Shown here in pieces: positions 46,924 to 57,235 of a stretch of DNA of 64,000 bases. The stretch lies in the NCBI RefSeq assembly GCF_009727055.1, contig NC_052357.1:9039126-9103125 (forward strand). The letters are read 5' to 3'. Made by a program: the position numbers and the translations under genes. Numbering within the stretch: position 1 is the first letter of the stretch; each line of letters begins with the position of its first letter. The notes beneath the pieces were generated by a model that saw only the letters and a list, made by a program, of their open reading frames with translations, searched no databases and was not told where the DNA came from. The stretch is from Benincasa hispida (taxonomy: Eukaryota; Streptophyta; Magnoliopsida; Cucurbitales; Cucurbitaceae).

Positions 46924-48024
46924 AAATTCCGAGTCTTTGAGTCTTAATCTCTGGTCGCTCTCCCTCCTGTCTTCATGATTCTTGGAGATTCAGTCTAGGA
47001 TATTCTTCGCCTCATCATAAGTCTTGTCAATCAGACCACCAATTGCTGCCGCATTGGCAGCGGTCTGCGAAGAGGATTCAAATCGTGGTAGGAAATTTCC
47101 ATTTGCATGCAATCTAGTAGCCCATTATGCGGACAGTCTCTGACCAGCCTTTTAAACCTCGTCCAGACATCGCTGATTGATTCGTCCATATCTTGTTCAA
47201 AGTTAGTAATAAGCTTTCTTCGTTTGGCATTCTCTGTAGGTGGGAAATACTTCTTCATAAACTTCTCCATCACCTGCTCCCAAGAAGTGATCTCTCCTAG
47301 TTCGAGTGAATAAGCCCATTTTCTCGCCTGATCATAGAGAGAAAATGGAAACAACGTTAGTCGAACCTCCTCAGTAGAGATGTTCGGGAACACAAAAATA
47401 TTACAGATTTCAATAAAACTCCGAAGGTGGGCTTGCAGATCTTCGCCACGCTTTCCTCTGAATTTTCTTGTAGCCTGGATCATCTGCAGCATCATCGGTT
47501 TCATTTCAAATCTACTTCCGTCTAAGGTCGGCCTCATGATTCCTGGAGAGAAATCATAGAGGTTTGGCGATGCATAGTCCCTAATGGGCCTATTGCGATC
47601 GTTTGCCAATAGAATGGGATTNTTCTTTAGGTGGGAAATACTTCTTCATAAACTTCTCCACCACCTGCTCCCAAGAAGTGATCTCTCCTGATTCGAACGA
47701 ATAAGCCCATTTCCTAGCCTGATCATAGAGAGAAAATGGAAACAACATTAGTCGAACTTCCTCAGCAGAGAAATCATAGAGGTTTGGCGATGCATAGTCC
47801 ATAATGAGCCTATTGCGATCGTTTGCCAACAGAATCGGATTTGCCATGACATTGTTGTTGTTTGATGCTTCATTCCTAGGCTGCTCCACCATTTCTTCTT
47901 TATCATATTGGGGTTGCTGCTGGCGTTCTCTCAGTCTCCTTAAAAATGTTCTTTCAATCTTCGGGTCATAGTTCGCCAGAGATTGAGAGTTTTGCAAAGA
48001 ATTCACAAAAATTACCGTTAACAA
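46924..48024 (-). pseudogene. Gag of element C with a suspect duplicated N-terminus
   Basis: The piece at 47031-47609 reads from NRPIRDYASPNLYDF through RKWAYSLELGEITSWEQ, FMKKYFPPTENAKRRK and CPHNGLLDCMQ. The piece at 47590-48024 restarts the N-terminus (SLANYDPKIERTF, NRLIMDYASPNLYDFS), lacks about 75 residues after YDFS, and repeats RKWAYSFESGEITSWEQ...KKYFPP. The two are joined at a single N (47622). This may be a misjoin of two gag copies. Confidence 0.8.
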
Positions 48025-48038
48025 CTATTTTGTTGAAG

Positions 48039-48056
48039 TCCCCGACAACAGCGCCA
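48039..48056 (-). other. Primer-binding site of element C (tRNA-Asp)
   Basis: TCCCCGACAACAGCGCCA matches the plant tRNA-Asp 3' end at 16 of 18 positions, a few bases inside the LTR starting at 48064. Confidence 0.88.
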
Positions 48057-48063
48057 AAAACTT

Positions 48064-49709
48064 TGTGCTTATTTTTATGAAGTGTGGAATTACGGATGAT
48101 ATGTGTGGATGGATAGCGTTGTGCACTCAAGTTTCCCCAGTGGAATCCAAGTGTAAATTCCTCTGAGTTTCCTGATAAGTCCAGGGTCGAACACAGGGAC
48201 TTGTGAAAATAGTTACGTTGGTAATATTTATGAAAACTTTGTGCTAACCAAGTAAATAGTGATTGTTGGGTGGTCGTTGCGTTGATGAAATTAATAATAA
48301 ATGCGGCGGAATTTGAAAAGAGTTGGTAATGGGAAATACGATGAATATGCGGTGAATGGGTTGAGAAGGATTTCGGCTAACACTCCCTATGATGCATTCA
48401 TGCTTTGCGATCATGCAACATGCATACAATACTAAACCACCTCTCGGCATGAATGCCACGGCTTCTAAGGCTAGAACACATGCGATAATTTTACGATAAA
48501 TCTACGGGGTTTACACATAAACTTCTATCTCTATTTATGCGATGATGACATGAGATTCACACAAATATGCGACCACATAATCTCACTTCTATTCCTAGGA
48601 TGCTGGCGATGGAAGTTGGCAAACAGAGCTTATCTCTAAGTCCCTATCTCTTGTTTATGCAAGCCTAATCCTACTCTTTCGAGTCCAGATTCTAACCTAG
48701 CTCTCTCGAGACATTAGGTTCTTTCTTTAGATTCTCTCTCGAGTAACTCTAAAGGGGTATTTTTCATAACATAAAACAAGACAATCGCAGGCAATGAACT
48801 TCCTAGATCATGTTAGCTTAGTTCTTCTCAACTCATTCAACTAGTTTAGCTACTCATGCATATTAAGAGAGTGAGTAGATGTAGAAATAGAACTTCCATT
48901 GAATAGATATAAGATGAAGTACAGAATAACAATGCAAGTAAAGTAAAGAGCCTGGAGCAATTTCTTGCCACCAGGCGTTACACTGTTTCTACTCGTGCTC
49001 TAAAGATGTTCTCGCTTTCGTGAGAGTCGGCCCACTCTCTGCTCTTATTCCCCAAGGTTCTCTCTCGAGCTTCCTTGGACGATCTCCAGCGTCACCACTC
49101 TTCTCTAGCTCTGCCGTAAAAATGGTAAAGAAACTATGCACAAAAGTGGAAACTTGTAAAGAGTTGAAGTAGTCGACTGCTTAACCTCTTAACTGAAGAA
49201 TGCACTTGCTATTTATAGGGCATCAAAAGTGAAAGGCTGCTTCTCTTTTCTAGTTGTATAGATGGGACAGCTTTAATTCCTGACTGATGCGCCAGATATT
49301 TGTTACCGATAAAGCTGGATGTACTTGTGACCGTTATCGGCTGTCAACTTAATTTAGATCCGACTGCTGTCAGCTGTCTGCCCCATCGATCTTAATTATC
49401 CTTTCGTCTGGATGCGTCCACCATGTTGCAGTGATTCTTCTTGGGTGAATATTTATGAGCACGATCAACGCAAAGTCTTGCGGTGAAGTTGTGTTCAACC
49501 GATGTATGCCTATGATCGCATTCTTTTCACTGCGTTAACGCATTATTCTACACAAAAACATAGAGATCAACTGTTCTAATGCATTGGACGCATGTGACCG
49601 CAAAAGTATAGAATTTATGCTTAATGGACACAATTTAAATTCTATCAACGCAATCCAACATTGTTTAAGAACTTAGCACAATGATAACGTGCATTTCTGC
49701 CCGTTATCA
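48064..49709 (-). repeat. 5' LTR of element C
   Basis: TGTGCTTAT ... CCCGTTATCA, 1646 bp, the partner of 30649-32298. TATA box CTATAAATAG on the minus strand at 49209-49218. The base after it, 49710, begins the GTCAC target repeat. Confidence 0.94.
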
Positions 49710-50503
49710 GTCACCCAAGTAAACAAGGGGGAGGATGCATCCGTTTACTGACATCCTCGTGGAGAAGGGATTCTTCCCCGAGCGCAGTCCCTTGCCAAAA
49801 TGTATCACAAACATCATCGACGCAATAGGTTGACGTCATCTGTGTGTCAGCCTAACAAGAATCTGGCCTTGCCTCGTCCGCACATTCTACAACATTGAAT
49901 TTAATGAAGTAAGGAATGCAGTGTTGGTGGAAGACTGCCTCATACGTTTCTTCCCCAGAATTATTAAAGAAGTGCACAATGCACAGGACAACCCTAAAGC
50001 TGAGGGTAACCGCATCATTGAGCAACCAACTCCAAGTCAATTGGAAGATGCAATAAGAGTGGTGGCCAAGCCCGGGAGCAGATGGCAAATTTCAAGAACG
50101 GGCGTCATGATTATGGCATCTAGAAATCTTCTCCCCAACACAAACTTGGTTATACCTGATCAGGAATCGTATCATGCCCACTATGCATGATGAAACTATA
50201 TCGAGGGAGAAGGTTTTGGCCACCTACTGTATCATGCAACGCATACCCCTTGATGTGAGCCAACTCATTGTTGATCAGATCAAAAGCGTCAAGGGGAAGC
50301 CACATGGGCAGTTGTATTTTCTGTGGCTTATCTATGCTTTTTGTGAACGCGGGCACCAATTTAACTTCATGACACAATACATTAATCAAGTCCTGATAGA
50401 AATGTTTGCCCCGCCTCCACTGCCGCAACACCTAAGAGATCCCCTCAAATTCATGGATGAAGACCTTGCTCTTGAACGTAGGGATGACGTGCCAGCCTCA
50501 TGA
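49710..50503 (+). pseudogene. C-terminal part of the env-like ORF of element D
   Basis: Segments at 49921-50190 and 50174-50503 carry EQPTPSQLEDAIRVVAKPGSRW, ISRTGV, RNLLPNTNL, then ETISREKVLATYCIMQRIPLDVSQLIVDQI and LYFLWLIYAFCERG, ending in a Pro-rich tail and a stop at 50503. This is the same 'putative plant transposon protein' domain as in E (38991-39383). It is broken by frameshifts near 49830-49920 and 50180. The N-terminal part is at 29833-30648. Confidence 0.78.
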
Positions 50504-51353
50504 TTAAATTTAGGGGTGTTGGCTTTTTTATTGTGTTATTTAGTTAACATTTGTATGTGTTTATCTAGTTTAAATTTCATGTACTTATCTTCATCATGAA
50601 TACAATATACATCATTTTGTTCCTTGCGTTTTTCTTAAATATTCCTTCTATTCTACCTTATTATTATTCATTTGTTCTGCTTTGTGCTTTGATACCTTGA
50701 TGATGATACTAATATCTGATAACTCAAAGTGTTTAGGATAGGCATTAGAAATCTAAGTTTAGGAACTTTACTAAATGAAACATATATTTGATTTCCCATG
50801 CGTGCAAGCCTCACCTCAAACTTCCTTTTGAGATTTTCTAAGACATTCTTGTAGTTCTTTTCAACAATGAAGACCTTGCTGACCTCCAAAATTTGGGGAA
50901 GGAAGAAGGAGGTTCGAGTTGATGTGTTATCTCTTTTATAAAAATCTTCACAATTTCACTCATTTCAACCAAAAAAAGAGAGAGAGAGATAACTTTTGAA
51001 AATAATAACAAACTCCACTGTCAATGCAAGAGAAACCCCAATCTGATATGAGTTTAGTTGGAAATGGCACTTACTCGTAGTTGGATGTCCACATGACATC
51101 CGTGGGGGCAAGCCAAAATGATAGTAGGTAAACAGGATCAAAACGATGTACAAAAAACATCCCAACTCCAATGTCTAAGCATAAGGAAAAGAGAAAAAAT
51201 AAAGCTTAGATAAGAGTTTAGTCGTGAAAGGTACTTGCTCGTAGTTGGATGTCTACATGATACTTGTGGGGACAATCCAAAACAAAGGTGAGTTACTTTA
51301 ATCGACGCATGGATGATCATCAAGAAGTAATAAGAACTTACATTGAAAAAGAG
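50504..51353 (+). other. 3' noncoding region of element D with conserved modules
   Basis: A polypurine-like AAATTTAGGGGTGTTGG follows the stop at 50503. A second module at about 50868-50900 (CAATGAAGACCTTGCTGACC then AAAATTTGGGGAAGG) matches the internal module of E. Two copies of the ~78-bp module lie at 51043-51119 and 51211-51292. No coding signal. The Copia solo LTR interrupts at 51359. Confidence 0.72.
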
Positions 51354-51358
51354 TTTTT

Positions 51359-53377
51359 TGAAATGATACATAAGCATGCAACGGAAGCAAAATAAATCTT
51401 TAAGCACTCTAATTACATTTAATTTTAAGTTCTAAAAGCATGCTTTCACAAGAGGGTTTGAAATAAACATACCTTTGATGAAATCTTCCAATTCCAAGCT
51501 GTTCTTCACTCCAAATCAGCTCCAAATTGACAATGAACTACCAAGAGATCTTATCTACTATTCTCAGCCTTGAATTTGAGTGGTGGAACTCAAATTTGAG
51601 TGAATTTTGTGAGTGTTTCTGTGGGTTTTTAAGAGGGAGAAGAAGCTGAAGCAGAAATTCACTTTCTGCCTTCAAAATTTCAATCCATTGACCTCATCTC
51701 AGCCAATTTGATGTGCTTTTATTACTCAGCTACATGCAGGAAACATCAGTAATGGAATTGGCCAGCAGCTACTTCAATCGGAGAGATTTGTGTGAAGATG
51801 CATGGGTTGTACCTCATGCTTCAAGATGAAAGTGGGAAAACTCATTTTCATGTTTTTCCAATTTCCAATTTCTTTCCCTTTTGATTAATTCTACAATTAA
51901 TCTAATTTTGATTTAATTACTACTCAATTAATCAAATCTAAAATTAAAAATCCAATTTCTTAAATTGAATTTTAAAATTGGAAATTAATTTGATTTTTAA
52001 TTAATTAAACATATTTGATTAATTAACTAATTTAATATCAAATATCAAATTAATCACACATTTAATTTAAAACATGAATCTAATTCATGTAATTAATATT
52101 TAAATCAGCATTTAAATATTATACACTCTCCAATTTTTTTTAATTACAACAAATTACACTTTAATTATATCAAATATAATTACGGAAACCTTAATTTGAA
52201 TTTGAACTAATTAAAACTCAAAAAAACCCATTTTCAATTTGAACAATTTCAAAATCAATTTGAACAATTCAAATTGATATCATTCTAAATTCACTCAATT
52301 TTAATAATTCAAGGTGTTCATGTTTTACGAGCTAGTAGAGGGACCTTATGGACTTACAAATCATGAGCTCCAATGATTAAGATTAATTGGCTAAACTCTT
52401 TAGACTGAATTAATCAATATTCATTAACTATCGAGTCACATCACTATAGCTCGATCGTTGCACTCTCCTCACTGTAGATATATTTGTGTTCACACGATAT
52501 AACCATAACTAGTAAGTCCTTCATAGATTGTTCGTAATATCAACTGGGTCAATGTGTTGTTTTACCCTCGATATTGTGTCTTGTTTCTTAAGTTCCAACA
52601 GATCCTCTAATGAACAATCAGTTTATGATCCAATCACTAAATCGGATCCCTCTCGAGCCAGCGAGAGAATGGGGCCCCTTGTTCAAGACCTGGATTCAAT
52701 ACTTAAGAGAACAACCTTTCTTCTATCCCTAAATTGGGTAGGCGTGAATTCCGTCTTGCACCCTATGTCCCCAGCTATCTACCCGGTCTTACCCTTGAAA
52801 TGGAAGGTTTATTGAGATGGCGTTGTTAAGTCAACCCTCACCTATACAAATCTAAGGATAATCTTGAATAAACAGGAGTTCATAGTTAGCTCAGGATTAA
52901 GATCGAGTCACCTAGGTCATCTAAGTGAAATAATCAGTCTTAAACAGCGTTATAAAGTAAGAGTGACTTATTTCTTGGTCTGATTTTATACAAACTCATT
53001 GTATAGGACGCTCCTACTCCTCATGTCAATACATGGACGAATCTAGATCACTTCATTTGTAGTATCCTTACAACAACTTATAATAGCTACAGAGTAGGCC
53101 GCATCCAATAGTGTTACCAGAATAAGGTACCCAACTTTAATCATGTACTATAGACTGTTTTGGCTATTTACTCGAACTTGATCCATCTTTATGTCTCCAC
53201 ATAAAGTTCAAGTATTCATGTAATAGCCATGGATTTTAGTTTATCGGATTTAGTCTCTATGAATGCAATTAATAGATTCAATACCTTTATTGAAGAAATG
53301 TCGAATAACATCTTTTATGGATAATAGAATATGTTTAACTTTTACAAACTGCGAGTTTTAGGACATAAAACCCAATA
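51359..53377 (-). mobile_element. Copia solo LTR in the 3' region of D
   Basis: About 2.02 kb, TGAAATGAT ... ACCCAATA on the plus strand, flanked by TTTTT (51354-51358 and 53378-53382). It shares the order of conserved blocks with the Copia LTR at 18232-23625 (ATAACCAT near the middle, GTCTCCACAT near the end, GGACATAAAACCC at the end). It lacks internal Copia sequence. The TTTTT repeat is low in information, but the D 3' region resumes directly after it. Confidence 0.8.
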
Positions 53378-53382
53378 TTTTT

Positions 53383-53643
53383 TTAAGGAGTAAACCTTCT
53401 AACGCATTCCAAAACTTGAAAGATGAGAATGTTTTAGAAAGCAAAATGACTTTTGAGGAATGTGCTTGCCGAATAAGAGATCGAGGATATACTTCTTTAG
53501 GAAGGGAGAAAAATTACACTTCTAGAAGTTAGCCTCAGACACTCTAGGATAAAAGACATGATGAGAGGTTGAGGCTATATGAGTATGCTAAGGAATTATT
53601 TTGGGAATGCTTGAGGACAAACATTGTTCAAAATTTGAGGGTA
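53383..53643 (+). other. 3' end of element D interior with stem-loop and polypurine tract
   Basis: AATGCTTG-AGGA-CAAACATT (53606-53625) is the D version of the LTR-proximal hairpin with one mismatch. It is followed by the tract AAAATTTGAGGGTA ending at 53643, just before the LTR start TGATAAAC. The preceding ~220 bp show no gene. Confidence 0.8.
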
Positions 53644-54865
53644 TGATAAACTTGTAGAAATATAAGTTATTGTTCTCTCAAATTTGGAATAATTAGGATC
53701 AAAAGGATATAAACGCATTCATAATAAAGGAAAAATGCATAGAATTGCATATATATGATAGACTCATGCAAAAGTACCATTTAAGTAGAAATCGCATCAC
53801 TAATGCACTTTAATGCAGGAATCAGGAGAATTTACTAAGTGTTGCAAACAAAGCCAATGCAAGGAGCATGCATCTAGCTAATCCAACGCATAATAGATAC
53901 ATTTGGTTCATGCAGTTAACGTCAAATCACAACTTGCAAGATGGGCAACTGACAGGTGGCATCTGAACGAGGCAGAATTGCAGACAACTAACTCAGGGTA
54001 TGAAATTTAATGCAGTCGCATCACCAAGTGGTTGAGTTGATTACCTATATAAGGAGAGACTGCTTAAAAAAAAGGAGTTAGACACTTAGAAATTGTAGAG
54101 TTTAGAAAATATGTAATTCTTCATCTTTGCGGATTGTAAGAAAGAAAAAGGAGGAACAATTGCTATTTCCCACCATTGGTAACGAAGTGTTGTCGGAGAA
54201 AAGCTCGAAAGAGACAACTCCTTGCTTCTACGTAGTTGTCAACGACAAACACAAAAATAAATAAAAGGGAACAAGAGATTGAACCCCACGGCTTGACTCT
54301 TCTCCCTTACTTAACATTTTCATTCATTGTATTACTTGATTGAACTGGGATTCTATGTAACAAAATATATTACTTTAATTCACTCTCCATTTTAACCATT
54401 TCCATATTTCGATCTGTTGAATTACTAAGTTGTTTGTGTGTGAAGTATACTTGCTTCATATTTGCATAAAGTATATTGCTTGAATCCACCTGATCATTCG
54501 ATTGAAGTAAAAGCACTTAGTTACTCAAGAGAGTAAGTACTTGTGGAACTCATAATTTTAGAGATAAAATAATTCATGTCATTTGTCTGTTCATTTTGAG
54601 TAGCACATACATCTTAGAGATAAAATAAATGTGATATTTACATCGAGAGGTGTTGAGCATAAATTAAAAAACAGACTCTACAACACATACATTTAATTAG
54701 TAAACCACTGCAAACAGATCAATAGACCATCTTGCGTTAGCCTAAACTAGACTCCATGCGTTCGACCCTGGGCTTACCAGGACACTTAAGTAAGATTTAT
54801 ACTTGTGTCTAGTTTAAGAAAACTTATATGCAATTGGCAAGGTGTGCTTGAACATTAATTTATCA
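53644..54865 (+). repeat. 3' LTR of element D
   Basis: Starts TGATAAACTTGTAGAAATA beside the polypurine tract and ends at TTATCA (54865), giving TGATAA/TTATCA ends and 1222 bp. The end point is inferred from the inverted terminal bases, because the partner LTR is not in the window. The start resembles the LTR of E, including the hairpin. Confidence 0.75.
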
Positions 54866-54978
54866 TATGTCTGACTCATACCATTATCTTTATGACAAGA
54901 AATAGATAATTCATTTTTCTACAATCATTTTCAAAATCAATCATCTTAGCACACAACACTTTCTCTATTCCATTTTGC

Positions 54979-56780
54979 GAACCCATTATTGAAAAGATTG
55001 AGAGGCGCCTTGATGGTTGGCGTGAAAATTATATCTCTAAATGCGGTCATCTCACTTTTATACAAACCACTCTTAGCAACCTTCCTACATATTACCTTTC
55101 TCTTAGCCAAAGGGATTTGGAGATATCACATTGAGGAAGATTACCTTTAGAGAATCCTAATTGATGTTAAATATGGCCTCTCTCCAACCACGAAGCAGTC
55201 AGTTTAGATTGGCTAAAGGTCCATGGAAGTACATTACCAGACAAACTGATCTCTAAGTTAATTCCTGTCGATGTGTATTTATCGGGTTGTCCACCTAAAC
55301 TCGAGGCTGTTATAGATGCTATAACAAAACTTCGTAAGAAAATCTCTCAAGAAATATATGAAGATCGAATTCAGTCTCAAGAGGAGAATCAGTGTTTTAC
55401 TACCAACCATAAATTTCATGTTGGCCTATAAATTACATTGTTGACAACGGTGAATGTACCTTTTTTGGAAGGTCACTTGGGTTGACTCCACACCACTCAA
55501 GGATAGACTTCATGTGCTCTCAATGGAAAAAGAGGCTACCATAATTAGAGGTGTTCAAATAAACTGATAATCAGAGTAACCCAGACTACCAATTTGGGTT
55601 GGGTTAGTTTTGTTCTTGGGTTGGGTTAAATTTTGTATATTTTTGTTGAGTTGGATTAGGTCGTAGGTTGGCTAAAAAAAATATACTCAACCCAAATTTT
55701 ATATGTATTAATAATATATATTTCTCTTTGTTTAAAGTTTAATTACTGTATTGATTCATTTGTGAATTTTTAATATTTTTTAAAAAATTGTTATGATCTT
55801 TGTCTTTGTTGAAAGTTTACAATAAATATCATAGATATTTGGTATTTAGCATTTGAATTTTATGAGATTTTAGTTTTAGTCATGTGTTGTATATAAAGTT
55901 ACATATTTTTAATTAAAAAGAAAAAAATAAGTTATAACCCGACAATTCAACTCAACCCGAATTTTTAAACTAACCCAAATTTTCGGGTTGAACCTAAAAA
56001 CACTCCCAACCTAGCCCATGTACACCCCTAACCATAACCCAATGTTGGAATAATAGTTATGAAGCGTGGGACCTTGGTCTTAGAAGAAATCTCAATGATA
56101 GTGAGATTAATGAATGGTTTGTATATCCACACTTCTTGTGCCGTCCAATAGCCATACGGTAAAGGATTCATGGGAATGGACCCTTGATAAATCTGGCAAG
56201 TACACCACAAAACCTATCTCAATTCATCTTACTTCAATTGGTAATGATATGAACACATCCCTTTATAAAAATGAAATGCCCTGTTCCAAAAAAGGTTTGG
56301 TTCTTTTTATGGGAAGTCAGTCATGAAAGCATCAATACAACTGATGTCCTCATCAAAACGGCCCCATGGATCGGGTCTGCTCCTAATTGGTGTGTCTCTG
56401 CTACCATAACTGTGAATCCATTATGCACATGTTGGTGCATTGTGATTTTGCTAGCATATTTTTGGAAAAAATAAAAATCCTTACATACTTCATTTATCCT
56501 ATGGTATTTCTCAACGACCCAACAACCCTCTTGAATATGACGCTTATTGGTCATCCTTTCAAGAACGAGAAAGCAACTCTATGGACCTTCATCATCAAAG
56601 CTTTCTTTTTACTTGTTTGGAATGAACGTAACCATTGAATATTCTAAGGAAAAAACGAAGGATTTCCAAAAAATTCTTTGATCACCTTTTGTATACATGT
56701 TTAACTTAGTGTAAATTCACTCCATTCTATTGTGATTACGACCTTACATCTGTTATTACACAATGGAATAGCATTATGTA
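54979..56780 (+). mobile_element. LINE (non-LTR) reverse transcriptase 3' fragment
   Basis: A degraded plus-strand frame begins [37 protein letters not shown], the end of a plant LINE reverse transcriptase. After the MITE it continues with WEWTLDKSGKYTTKP, VPKKVWFFLWEVSHESINT, a Cys/His-containing stretch LCYHNCESIMHMLVHCDFAS and LVWNERNH, the usual zf-RVT tail. Stops and frameshifts occur throughout. The 5' two thirds are absent, as is common for LINE copies. It lies tail to tail with the kinase gene. Confidence 0.82.
55546..56030. mobile_element. hAT-like MITE inside the LINE fragment
   Basis: 485 bp with inverted ends TAGAGGTGTTCA (left) and TAGGGGTGTACA (right, reverse complement), flanked by ACCATAAT (55538-55545) and ACCATAAC (56031-56038), an 8-bp target repeat with one mismatch. 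Subterminal GGGTTGGGTT/AACCCAACCC repeats are present and there is no ORF. This fits non-autonomous hAT elements of plants. Removing it rejoins the LINE reading (KEATI...). Confidence 0.85.
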
Positions 56781-57235
56781 ACTCTACACGATACCTTTTG
56801 CCATAACAGAGATTTTTCCAACGAAAGCTACTCAACTTCTTTGTACCACAATCCGGTAATAGGATAAAAACAAACGAAAGAAACCCTCAATCTGACAAAG
56901 AGTATCTTCTTATCAATCAATTGTCCATGTATTTTACCAAATTCAAGGGATGAAGCCTCAACGGTCTCCAGTATTTTTATACATGTTTTCACAACCAAGT
57001 ACAATGAACTCATGGTCCGAAAACGAGAACACAATTTTACAAAATAATGCCTTAGCTTAATATTTCTGTTAAATTCTGAAAATATTTTTCTAAGCCATTA
57101 AACATGTTCATGTGCTATATAAATACCAGAAATTCCAAATCACAGTCAACCAACTAGCTTTGAACGTAAGAATGAAATACAATTACCTAAGACCGAGAAC
57201 CAGCATCTAACTCATATAAAGTTGCTGAAGAAAAT
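56781..57235 (-). other. 3' flank of the kinase gene
   Basis: No further gene is seen between the LINE remnant and the kinase stop codon. It probably includes the kinase 3' UTR. I cannot place the poly(A) site. Confidence 0.4.

Larger units (their letters stand above)
30649..49709 (-). mobile_element. Athila-type element C, interrupted by element E
   Basis: Same family as A: 5' LTR 48064-49709, primer site, gag, protease remnant, reverse transcriptase, then element E (35100-45519), then the rest of reverse transcriptase, RNase H, integrase, polypurine tract and 3' LTR 30649-32298. Without E it is about 8.6 kb. The target-site repeat is GTCCC (30644-30648) versus GTCAC (49710-49714). There is no env-like ORF between integrase and LTR. 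A deletion has fused protease to mid-gag at 46923. Confidence 0.92.
29833..54865 (+). mobile_element. Athila-like element D (3' part only) interrupted by C and a Copia LTR
   Basis: D's own sequence is 29833-30648, 49710-51358, 53378-54865 and runs on the plus strand: env-like ORF, noncoding 3' region with the conserved modules, polypurine tract, 3' LTR (53644-54865). Its 5' half is missing; the sequence left of 29833 is remnant G in opposite orientation. Element C splits the env-like ORF with a GTCCC/GTCAC target repeat, and a Copia solo LTR splits the 3' region with a TTTTT repeat. Confidence 0.82.

Noticed and set aside
52528..52815. 95-residue ORF
   Set aside because: It lies wholly within the Copia solo LTR, and the matching part of the other Copia LTR has no such frame.
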